Shown: positions 52,583 to 61,346 of the stretch, piece by piece
How the letters are laid out: the number at the start of each line of letters is the position of its first letter
How positions within the stretch are numbered: the first letter of the stretch is position 1
From: Chamaecrista fasciculata
Taxonomy: Eukaryota; Streptophyta; Magnoliopsida; Fabales; Fabaceae
NCBI GenBank assembly: GCA_003254925.1
Contig: QANZ01019395.1
Location: 519,728 to 583,727 of the forward strand
Length of the DNA stretch: 64,000 nucleotides
Reading direction: 5' to 3'
Position numbers and translations under genes: made by a program
The notes under the pieces: model-generated
The model's input: the letters and a program-made list of their open reading frames with translations, nothing else
What the model was told of the DNA's origin: nothing
The model's database searches: none

Positions 52583-52838
52583 CTGTTTTGGCGGGAAACA
52601 GGAATATTTTCTTCGTCTGTGCAAAGCAGAAGCGGATCTTTCAGGTATGAGTAATGAGTTTCTTTACTTGCTCAATTGGGCGAAGTCGAACTGATACGTA
52701 TTTTGATGAACAAAGGAAGAAAAAAAAAGGAGAAAAGTGATAGGTGTAATGATCGAAAATTCATTTTAATCCTCTTATTATAGAGTGGATTTCTTTTTAG
52801 TCCTCAAACATTTTTTGCTCCACTTTTGCCAGGTATCC

Positions 52839-52990
52839 TCTGACCCGATAGACTAAGGACTAATCCTCCATGAATCTGAGCTCCATTTAAAAGTCTGCCG
52901 CTAGCCAATTAGTTGTTGCATACACAAGGCGAGATTCGAACCTTCAATACTTGCTTAAGCAACCTGGTGAGCTGACCCTGACCACTAGAC
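52839..52990 (-). mobile_element. tRNA-derived SINE-like element
   Basis: On the minus strand the block begins near 52990 with an A-box-like TAGTCTAGTGGTCAGGG, followed by AGCTCACC and a B-box GGTTCGAATCTCGCC about 35-40 bases later, then a tRNA-unrelated body. This box order and spacing is that of a tRNA-derived SINE. Ends and target duplications are not resolved. Confidence 0.65.
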
Positions 52991-55426
52991 TAATCAAGTT
53001 TGGTTAGATTTTTTTTCATTTCTTCTAACATTTAGTCTAAATTATAATTTTGACTTGTAGTTATTTTTGACCTATTAGGACACATAATGATCAAAACCTC
53101 ATTTGTTCAACTCATTTATTAGCAAATTCACGTTTTGGGCTGACAATGTAACAAACGAGAAAGTTTGAGAGAAAAAATTAAATAAGAAAGAATTCTAAGA
53201 ATTAAAACGGAATTCATCTATAATTTAAGGGCGAAAATGAGATTTTGACATTTAGTAAATTGAAATCAAAGAATTTCTGGACTTCCTTATTTGCGTGTTT
53301 TAGCGTCCGACGTCCGTTGAAGAAAAACGCATCTCTCTAGCTATTTTGCCCGCATCGAACTTTCGAATATGCCAACAAGAATCTCAGTATGATATCGAAG
53401 TTGAAATCATAAACGAAATAAATAACTGCATATATGTTTAATTCTAATCACACTAAATGGATCTGTGCCTTTCTTTTTGGCTAATTTAATAGCTCCTTCT
53501 AATTTCAGATTGGAAGATCAGAATATCTCATATTTACAAATGGAAAGAGTCTGAAGGTGAAAAACAAAATTTCAAAAAAGCCAAAAAGAGAAAAATGTAG
53601 ACTTGATTAAGATAAATAAGTATTTTCTATTTTTTATCTGAATAATGAGAAGTTGTAACTGTGATTCTATAGATAGGCCGGGATTGCAGCAACTTAATTA
53701 TGCAGAAAAGTCTAGTTTTCTTTTTGATAATAAGGTATGAAATTTCATTCTGTATGGTGTTTTGAATGAGTGCTTAATTTATATATGGAGCCATGCTATC
53801 CTCACAAATAAGTAGTTAAAACTTGTAAGATCTCTCATTTGTCAAAAGACAGCAAATATTATCATCACTAGAATTGACAGAGCAAAAATCCTTCAAGTTT
53901 TCACATTGATTTTTCTCTACCGTGTAAGTTCCTGCAACTTATCTTTTTGGATACTAATGTACAAATTGTAATAGAGATAGACCAAACAATGTATGTGTTG
54001 TTAATAGTTTTTGACATCCCTTGTATGACTTGGTTCAATAAGAACTTAAACTCTGATTGGGGTAATTATTTGTCCCTTAATTTCAGCATAGAAGACTTCA
54101 AGTGCAATATTAAGAAGAAATTTCTCTCAATGCCTTTCTTTGAGAAGATACATGAAGTTTAATTTGATTCAATCGTTGTTTTTAAAAACTATATGATATG
54201 TTGTAAGTTTTCGATATTATTGGATGTAGATCAATTGATAAATAAAAATTAATTCTACAAAATAATATTTCAATAAAAATATATAAAATTAAAAATTAGA
54301 AAAGAAAATAATGAATGATGAATTATTGATCTCATTTGCTGACGGTTCTAACTGAACAAAAAAAAATTGTTAAGAATAATCCATAACTTTGAACATATTG
54401 TAATTAGACTTGAAAGGAAATAGATATGGCCAACTATACCCGTTCGATTATGAAACAAGCGACCCACTTTCGGAGTCCAATTTGCCATTGTTTGCTGACA
54501 GCTCCAACTGAACAAAGAAATGACTCGTCAAAAAGTAATATATAACTAGAGATTTGCTGCACTCAAATTTAAAATTAGAAAGATATTGTCATTTTCAGTC
54601 GTTGAGACCAATAAATGAAAATTTTGACAAACTTGAAAGACCATAATTACAATAAAAAAAAATTAAAGTGCTAGATTGCAATTTACTAAAAGATAAAGGA
54701 CCAAAATTACATTTTACTATTTTAACCTTTCTAACATGAACAATTAATATTTACAATTTATCTCTCGTGTATTGTTAAAAAAATAATACATATTAAAGAG
54801 AAATAATTTATCTCAACTATACAAGTTAAAAATAGCAACATAAATCATAAAAAAAAATCATATTTTAGATTAATGGTAGAATGAATAAGAGAAATTAAAG
54901 ATTAAACCCGAATGAAAAATAATTTTATAACTAAAATGAATCTGATATCATAAATTTATAATTTAATGACCACAATTACTGTTTGAATTTTTTTTTTAAA
55001 AAAAAAACCTTTAAAGCGTGACCAATTATTATCTGAAAAAAGTTATTAGATGTAGACGAGAGACAAGCCTAGGCTAGAATATAACATTTTTTTTAATAAA
55101 AAAAAATTTTTTTTGTAGGCATAAAAAAAAAGTTTTTAACCATTATATTCTACGTCATGAAAGATTATATATATAGACACAAATTAGTAGATTCAGATAC
55201 AATTTTTCATATTTAATTTATATGTGATCTTGTACCAAAAAACGATATGTTTATTAATTATTGAAAATATTATTTAGTATATGTACCTTTTCATTTCAAA
55301 TAATGGTATATGTGTTAATACAAAGTTATATCTTTGTATAAATTAAATAGTGTGTTAAAAGAAATTTTAGGCCCGAAGGCGAAGAGCATTTTAATATTAA
55401 ATTATTTATATATAGTAAATAAAAAA

Positions 55427-55782
55427 ATTTTTGATAAAAATACTCTCGATATCCCTAAAATATGAAGTGATTTTAGTTGTCCCTCCAAAATGTTTTTTAA
55501 TCAATTGTACCTCTAAAATATGAAGTCAATTTCAGTTACACCTTCCAAATTTTTTTGAGTCAATTATACTCTTAATGTTTTATATTCGAGTCAATTATAC
55601 TCTTAAATTGAGGGTACAGTCAACACAAAAAAGAAAATATTGGAAACACAACCTAAAAAACTTTTGAGATACTATTGAAATTGATTTGAACTTTGAAAAT
55701 ACAATTGGCCCCAAAATAAAACTTTAGGAGTACAACTAAAAGCAACTCCATACTTGAAAATACCGAGAGTACTTTTTGTCAA
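55427..55782. mobile_element. MITE-like element with inverted ends
   Basis: The left end TTGATAAAAATACTCTCG and the complement of the right end, TTGACAAAAAGTACTCTCG, match with few differences. The interior has repeated TATGAAGT and TCAATTATACTC units. No target duplication is clear. Confidence 0.65.
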
Positions 55783-56150
55783 TCTTTTTATATATATTGT
55801 TAAAATCATTAACTTTTGCTAAATATGAGACTTCAACCATATAAATGATATTACAATTTACTAAAAGTTGAAATTTTCGTGTAAGTTGAAGACTCGAAGT
55901 TGCATTTCATCAATGAAAAATTAGGATAGTGGGTCATGTAGATTGCAAATATTTGTAAGTATGCTTAAAACATTGAATTAGGTTAGTATTTTTAAGTATG
56001 GGCTACCGATATTTGTTTACTTATTTATTTAAAATTTTAAACATTGAATTATTATTGAGCCGAAAGTTCTATATATAACAGCAAAAAAATTTATCTCAAT
56101 TAAAATATATTTAAGAAAAATCGACTCTGATATTTTATTTATAAATAATA

Positions 56151-57378
56151 GGATAAATTACAAAGAAGGGCCTTGTGATTTGACCCATTTACAGATAGGG
56201 TCCATGTGGTTTAAAAAGTTTCAAATTGAGGTCTGTGGTTTATTATGTTAACAAAATGGGTCTTGAGGTTTAAAATTTGACCAAAATTTTGGCTAAAATA
56301 CTATTTTAAGACCCTAACTATTAATTTTTATGTGTTTGAGTCCCTAAAGGACTTTGCCAAAAGAAAACAAAAGTTTGATAGTAATAAATGAAGTTTTAAT
56401 TAAATTAATTTTGTCCCAACAAAATAAAAAGTTCTTCGTCTTCCTCTTTTTTGCTTTTCGTTTCATCACCATCAAACTAAGAGTGAAGGGAAACTGTTGT
56501 TGTTGGCTTATTTTTGCTTTTCGATTTTATCGATCTCCGCCGTTAGATGTCGTTGTTTCGGCGTTTTCCACCGTGACCTGAAACTCGATAATTTGTTAAT
56601 CGACGGCGAGAATATGGATCTCAAGATCTCCGAGTTCGGATTAAGCGCGCTCAAGGATCAAATCCGATCCGACGACGGTCTTCTCCACACCATATGTGGT
56701 ACACCGGCGTACGTCGCACCAGAGATGCTCGCGAAGAAAGGCTACGACGGAGCGAAGGTCGATGTCTGGTCGTGCGGCGTTATTCTCTTTGTCGATGAGA
56801 TCCGGAGCTTCGGTGACTTTTGTCTCGACTTATGGATCGGAATCCGGCGACTAGGATCACCGTCGATGAGATCCTCTGGGATCCTTGGTTCAGCGTAGGG
56901 TACAGAGAGATCCGAATCCAGCACAAGGAGTTCGAATCGGAACATCACGAAAGAGAAGAATAAAAGAACAAACCAAAAACAATAATAATATTGATGATAA
57001 TAACAATAAAATCGAAAAGCAAAAATAAGCCAACAACAATTTCCCTTCACTCCTAGTTTGATGGTGATGAATGATGAGGGAAAGAGGAAGACGAAGAACT
57101 TTTTATTTTTTTGGGCAAAATTAATTTAGTTAAAACAACATTAATTACTATCAAACTTTTCTTTTCTTTTGTCAAAGTCCTTTAGGGACTCAAACGCATA
57201 AAAATTAATAGTTAGGGTCTTAAAATAGTATTTTAGCCAAAATTTTGGTCAAATTTTAAAACTCAGGACCCTTTTTGTTAACAGAACAAACCACAAGTCC
57301 CAATTTGAAACTTTTCAAACCACATGGACCCTATCTGAAAATGGGTCAAACCACCGGGCCTTTTTTTGTAATTTACCC
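56151..57378. mobile_element. Pack-MULE with long inverted repeats, carrying a kinase fragment
   Basis: Long terminal inverted repeats (56151-56531 and about 57006-57378) begin GGATAAATTACAAA / GGGTAAATTACAAA and are nearly collinear over about 375 bases. Flanks are TAAATAATA (56142-56150) and AAAATAATA (57379-57387), a 9-bp duplication with one mismatch, as for Mutator-like elements. The internal 475 bases are GC-richer and derive from a host CIPK-type kinase gene (listed separately). There is no transposase. Carriage of host gene sequence between MULE inverted repeats defines a Pack-MULE. Confidence 0.88.
56527..56945 (+). pseudogene. Captured CIPK-like protein kinase fragment, broken
   Basis: Reading frame +, inside the Pack-MULE. 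It starts at the equivalent of helix E (ISAV...GVFHRDLK), has the catalytic loop HRDLKLDN with Asp kept, ISEFGLSAL where kinases have DFG (Asp to Glu), [11 protein letters not shown] of the activation segment, and [12 protein letters not shown]. It then jumps to a C-terminal piece readable only in another frame ([19 protein letters not shown]). The N-lobe (Gly loop, Lys), most of the C-lobe and any NAF domain are missing. CIPK/SnRK3 is the best match by the FGLSAL and LLHT(I/T)[10 protein letters not shown] signature. It is intronless and cannot encode an active kinase. It may produce RNA that affects a parent gene, but that is speculation. Confidence 0.85.
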
Positions 57379-57400
57379 AAAATAATAAAATATTCATCAC

Positions 57401-57999
57401 TCTAATTAATCAACTATCTTGATTGATAAAAAAAAAGGTTATTTATATTTTTAATAAACCTAAGCTACATCATCTTCGGTGGATGCTAAGCAGGCTAATA
57501 AATTAGACTTTTAATAGGAGGATATATAGTCAAGTGATAAGAATTTGTCTCCTCTAAATTGACTTTTAGTATAAAGGATCCCGTCACTATTATCAACCAT
57601 GATTCCATGAATATCTAAGAAGAAACCCTTAATTTAGTTTTTAAAAAAGCATGTAGCTTTCAGTTTAATCCTCCAAAGATTATCCCGTCAATTTGGTCCT
57701 TCTCTAATTAATAAACTATCTTGATTGATGTAAAAAACAAGTTAATTTATACTTTAAATAAACCTAAGCTACATCATCTTCAGAAAATACTAAGCAGACT
57801 AATAAATTAGACTTGTAATAGGAGAATATAGTCCACGGGTAAGAATTTGTCTACTCTAAATTGACTTTTAATGTAAAGGAATTAGTCACTCTATTATCCA
57901 CATCTAATATCTAAGAAGAAACCCTTAATTTAGTCCTTAACAAATCATGTGGCTTTCAGTTTAATCCTCCAAAGATTATTCCCATCAATTTAGTCCTTC
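57401..57999. repeat. Tandem duplication of about 300 bp overlapping a MULE end
   Basis: Copy 1 (57401 to about 57702) and copy 2 (57703 to about 57999) share segments such as AAACCTAAGCTACATCATCT and CTAAGAAGAAACCCTTAATT in the same order, with scattered substitutions and small indels. Each copy ends inside the same sequence, the left terminal repeat of the MULE at 57915-58754. Copy 1 thus carries a truncated duplicate of that element's end. Copy 1 begins just 14 bases past the Pack-MULE target site. Confidence 0.85.
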
Positions 58000-58754
58000 A
58001 AAGATAACATCATTTTAAATGTTACCCTCATATCTAATTTCCATCCAAATTGTTTGCTTACTGCACACATTAAAAGCCAATAATTTTCCCTTTTGCTTTC
58101 TTCAAACTATCTCTTTTCTTCAGTAATAATCAAATCAGGCGTCCAAACGAATTTGGTTCTTTTCTTCAATAATATCAGTTATTTTGTCTACGTTTTGAAG
58201 GTTATTAAATAATCTGGCTTATATTTCCTCATCATAGAAACAAACTTGAAATTTCCCTCTCCGTAAAATCAGTATCTTATATGGAGAATAAAAGAGTGAA
58301 AAAATTGCACATGCGATCTCCTTTTTACCAGAATATATATCATTTTCTAATTACCATGACAAATTACAGAGTTCAACAATTCATCACTTTCATATATAGC
58401 AATTAGCAAATAAAGCAATTTTCTTAGGAATTCTTAAAAATACAAAACGTATTACCATTCAATTAATAAAAGTTTGAAAAGGGAGAACAGAGAAGGCAGA
58501 AATTTCGTCCAAGAAGAAAAGTCAAAAAAATTAGGGCTTTGGGACAAAAATTAATAGGCAAAAATGTAATTTTCAAATAACATAAAAAAGTTAGTCAACT
58601 TTGTGTGTTGACTGTTAAATTAGGATGGAAAGTGGGTATGAGGGTAATATTGAAGGAGATTTTATCTTTAAGGGAGTAAATTGACGGGAATGATCTTTGG
58701 AGGAGTATATTGAAAGTCACGTGATTTGTCAAGGACTAAAGTAAGGTTTTCCTC
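57915..58754. mobile_element. MULE-type non-autonomous element, 9-bp duplication AATATCTAA
   Basis: Perfect 9-bp repeats AATATCTAA lie at 57906-57914 and 58755-58763. Inverted ends extend over about 130 bases: GAAGAAACCCTTAATTTAG at the left and the complement of GAGGAAAACCTTACTTTAG at the right, both followed by GTCCTT. The interior is AT-rich without coding capacity. Confidence 0.85.
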
Positions 58755-58763
58755 AATATCTAA

Positions 58764-59897
58764 TTACAACCAAAAAAAACGAAACTTTGCCCTTTCACTA
58801 AGCTTTCCCTATTCCACCACACTTTCTGGTTCTAGTGTTCCTAGACAATGACTTGTCACTCAAATAATCTCAAACTTAAATCAAAACATTTCGAGAGCAG
58901 TAAAAAGGCAAGAATGAACACAATCATGTCATGCCTACAATCACAAACGTGAGCAATAAGCTTCCCTTAATTTGATATTTGAAATAAGGCTATAAATTAA
59001 AACGTTTTGATTTACTATTTTTTGGAACAAGCTAGTTTGTTTGTTGTGTTATGCTTTCTCTTCACACTATTACTATTTACTAGAAATCACAACCATATAT
59101 ATATATAAATGGAAATTTTCAACATTACCAAATACTCAAATTACTTATAAGCTCTCGCTCAACCTCACTCAACCTGTACTTAAGTAATGTTTGAATCAGA
59201 GATTGGGTAGGAAAATTGAGAGATAATTAAAAATATTTCTTACTGTATAACAAGTTAAAAAAATAATATTTTGAATAGTTTAAAAGAGATTTTATTAATT
59301 TAAGAAGAAAGTATGGATTTTTTTTTGTTCTCTTGCAATGTGTTCCCTTATTTTCTGATTACCAAACAAACATAAGACCATGAAAATTCAGAAGCAGACA
59401 GATAGAATGGTAGTCTCACAAAGAAAAACATGGTTATATCCGGAAAAGATGAAAACAGACAAACATGGTGGAGCTAGATAGCTAGCTACCTTCTTAAGTC
59501 TTTTGGTGAAACATGAAAACATAAGCAAGAACAAAAAAAAATTAAGAGATGGAATGGAAATTGGAAACACACCAAAGCGAGGGATTGGGGGGAAACCTGG
59601 AAATTAATATAATTTACCCAGATTTTCTTCTTTCCCACGCCACAAACAAGCAAACAAACAAACACCATTGAATCATCCAATATTGCGAGAGTCTCAGAAA
59701 TCCGAATCCAACTCCTTATTGTTCTTCTTTGATTCCCCATTGCGGGTGTTGAAAATTGCGTTCTTGAAACCCTGGAGACAGAAACTGAGAGATTAGAATA
59801 ACATGAAGAGAGGAAAACAGAGGAGAAAGAAGACTCAATTCAATGATGGAACCTGAAGGAGAGGGAAAGGAGTTGGGGAATTTCTTTTCTCGAGTGT
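58764..59897. other. TCP 3' flank and AT-rich spacer
   Basis: The part from about 59600 to 59897 is probably the 3' UTR of the minus-strand TCP gene: it is continuous with the coding region and of similar base composition. The rest is AT-rich with no gene. Overlapping frames at 59388-59901 are UTR or chance translations. Confidence 0.55.
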
Positions 59898-61130
59898 TCA
59901 ATGGCGAGAATCAGAGGAAGCAGAGGACGGCTTGTCAGAGACGCCGTCGTGCTCCTCTTCTTCACCCTGGATTCGTGCCGGAATTCGGAAGCCGGAAGCA
60001 AATCCGGCACCGCCGCCGCAGAATGGTGACTGGTTATGAAACGTCGGCGGAAGATAGTGGTGGTGGTGTTGGTGGTGGTCAATGGTGGAGCCGGCGAGTG
60101 ATGGCTCCATCCAAGCACGAATCGAAGGAGTGATACTGGACTGAAGGGTTCCCCTCTGAGAATAAAGATAATGACTATGGCCGAACAACGGCGACAGCGG
60201 CGACGGCGAGTTGAACAGAAATCCTCCTCCTCCTTCTCCGCCGCCGCCGCCGTCGTCGTCGTTACCAGCATTCCAAGCAGCCATTCTCTGCTGCAATCGG
60301 CCAGGTTGATTTTCGTAAGACGCCGCCGCATCGAGCCCTAACGGCGTCGCAGAGAACAAATTCTCATTCTGCTGTTGTTGCTGATGTTGATGCTGATGCT
60401 GCTGATGATGATGAAGCAGAGTCGAGTCGTGTAACGACTGAAGCGAGAGCCTCAGATCTTGGCTCTGGCTGCTACTACTACTTCTCGAAAGCAAATCCGG
60501 CGGGTAATTCTGAAACTGAATCGACGATGAATCTGTTACCGTCGCCGTCGGGAAGAATGACTTGATTGTATCAGCAATGTCGACGGTGTCCATGGTCACC
60601 GGCAGAAACCCCGACCCCGCCGGGTTGTTGTTGTTCTCCGTCGTCAATTGGTCCAAAACCCTAGCCTCGCTGCTCCGGGCGGCCGGAGCCACCTGTTGAG
60701 AATCGTTGTTGATCGGAATAGCATTAGGGTCCCAAGCCGGAAGTTGAGCGAGCTGATCTATGGAAGCCTTAGCTTTGTTAATGAGCCAATCGACGGCCTT
60801 ACTAGGTCGGTCGTAGCCTAATCGGTCCTGAACATCGTAAAATTGAATGGCGGTGTGAGCCGAGAGACGAACTCTCCGATCTCGTGGTCCTTTCGCCGTA
60901 CACACCTTGCTGTGTCGGTCTTTTCTTCCCGTGGATCGTACAATATGCCCTCCCTGCACTTCCACGATCTCACCTCTCATCATCGCCATTCGAGACGCCG
61001 TGTTCGTCGTCGCCGTCGCCGTCGTTCTACGCCGTTGTGGTGGTTGTTGTGGTTGTTGTTGTAGTGGTTGTTGCTGTAACTGTTGCTGTTGTTGCTGTTG
61101 TTGATGATTACGCCTTTCACTTTCTCCCAT
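59898..61130 (-). CDS. TCP4: CIN-class TCP transcription factor (TCP3/TCP4/TCP10 group)
   Basis: Single-exon minus-strand gene of 410 aa from the chosen ATG (MGESERR...). A Gln-rich stretch (about 8-33) precedes the conserved [20 protein letters not shown]. The TCP domain spans about 68-126: basic region [20 protein letters not shown], then a helix-loop-helix ending [15 protein letters not shown]; Asn at WLINK where relatives usually have Lys is a small oddity. Further low-complexity His/Gln and Gly tracts follow, and the C-terminus is the conserved [14 protein letters not shown]...[11 protein letters not shown] block. A miR319 site lies in the codons for QRGTLQSS. Family knowledge: these nuclear factors bind GGNCC-type sites and promote leaf maturation. 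The open frame extends upstream to an ATG at 61346 (482 aa), but relatives begin near the shorter start. TCP3, TCP4 and TCP10 cannot be separated here, so the symbol names the group. Confidence 0.93.
   Translation of the reverse strand: MGESERRNHQQQQQQQQLQQQPLQQQPQQPPQRRRTTATATTNTASRMAMMRGEIVEVQGGHIVRSTGRKDRHSKVCTAKGPRDRRVRLSAHTAIQFYDVQDRLGYDRPSKAVDWLINKAKASIDQLAQLPAWDPNAIPINNDSQQVAPAARSSEARVLDQLTTENNNNPAGSGFLPVTMDTVDIADTIKSFFPTATVTDSSSIQFQNYPPDLLSRSSSSSQSQDLRLSLQSLHDSTLLHHHQQHQHQHQQQQQNENLFSATPLGLDAAASYENQPGRLQQRMAAWNAGNDDDGGGGGEGGGGFLFNSPSPLSPLFGHSHYLYSQRGTLQSSITPSIRAWMEPSLAGSTIDHHQHHHHYLPPTFHNQSPFCGGGAGFASGFRIPARIQGEEEEHDGVSDKPSSASSDSRH
60136..60157 (-). promoter_or_regulatory. miR319 target site in the TCP mRNA
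   Basis: On the minus strand the mRNA reads AGGGGAACCCTTCAGTCCAG, complementary to the 5' part of miR319, which begins UUGGACUGAAGGG; pairing is perfect through that seed half except at the first base, and weaker at the 3' part. It lies in the coding region at the position used in TCP2/3/4/10/24, which supports the CIN assignment and predicts cleavage by miR319. Confidence 0.88.
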
Positions 61131-61346
61131 CTTTCTAGCATCTTCTTCTTCTTCCTCCTCTACAATTACATGCCTCCAATTCAGGACTTGAGTTTCATGA
61201 TTCTGCGGATAATTTAGAGGATCCAGAGTGAGAGAGCCCTGAATTACTTTTTTTCTTGAGATTTTTGGGGGTTTAGGGTTTGGTTCTTGTTCCTCGTGCA
61301 ACCGCCTCCACTCTGAAAACTCCTGCTTCTCCCTGCACCCATTCAT
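61131..61346 (-). other. In-frame open extension upstream of the TCP start
   Basis: Seventy-two codons, beginning ATG at 61346, continue open into the TCP frame. They encode an acidic, poly-Glu-containing stretch ([11 protein letters not shown]) that I do not recognise from TCP proteins. It is either 5' UTR that happens to be open or a real N-terminal extension. Confidence 0.5.

Larger units (their letters stand above)
52583..56150. other. Spacer upstream of the Ycf45-type gene
   Basis: The first 150 bases are the leader and promoter of the Ycf45-type gene. A SINE-like block follows (52839-52990). The remainder is AT-rich spacer with long A and T runs (about 54960-55130). The 71-codon frame at 53947-54162 matches nothing I recognise. 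A MITE-like element lies at 55427-55782. Confidence 0.55.

Noticed and set aside
52583..52624. Upstream extension of the Ycf45-type first exon (MHRRRKY...)
   Set aside because: It starts at TTG, not ATG; the ATG at 52582 gives a normal transit peptide.
53947..54162. 71-codon plus-strand frame (MDTNVQIVIEIDQ...)
   Set aside because: No family resemblance and isolated in AT-rich spacer; kept only as spacer.
59840..60331. Minus-strand 163-codon frame overlapping TCP in another frame
   Set aside because: Out of frame with the conserved TCP C-terminus; Arg-rich composition comes from the Gly/His-rich codons of the real frame.
60843..61138. Plus-strand frames over the TCP gene (poly-Val, poly-Cys)
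   Set aside because: Antisense readings of CAG/CAA-rich TCP coding sequence.
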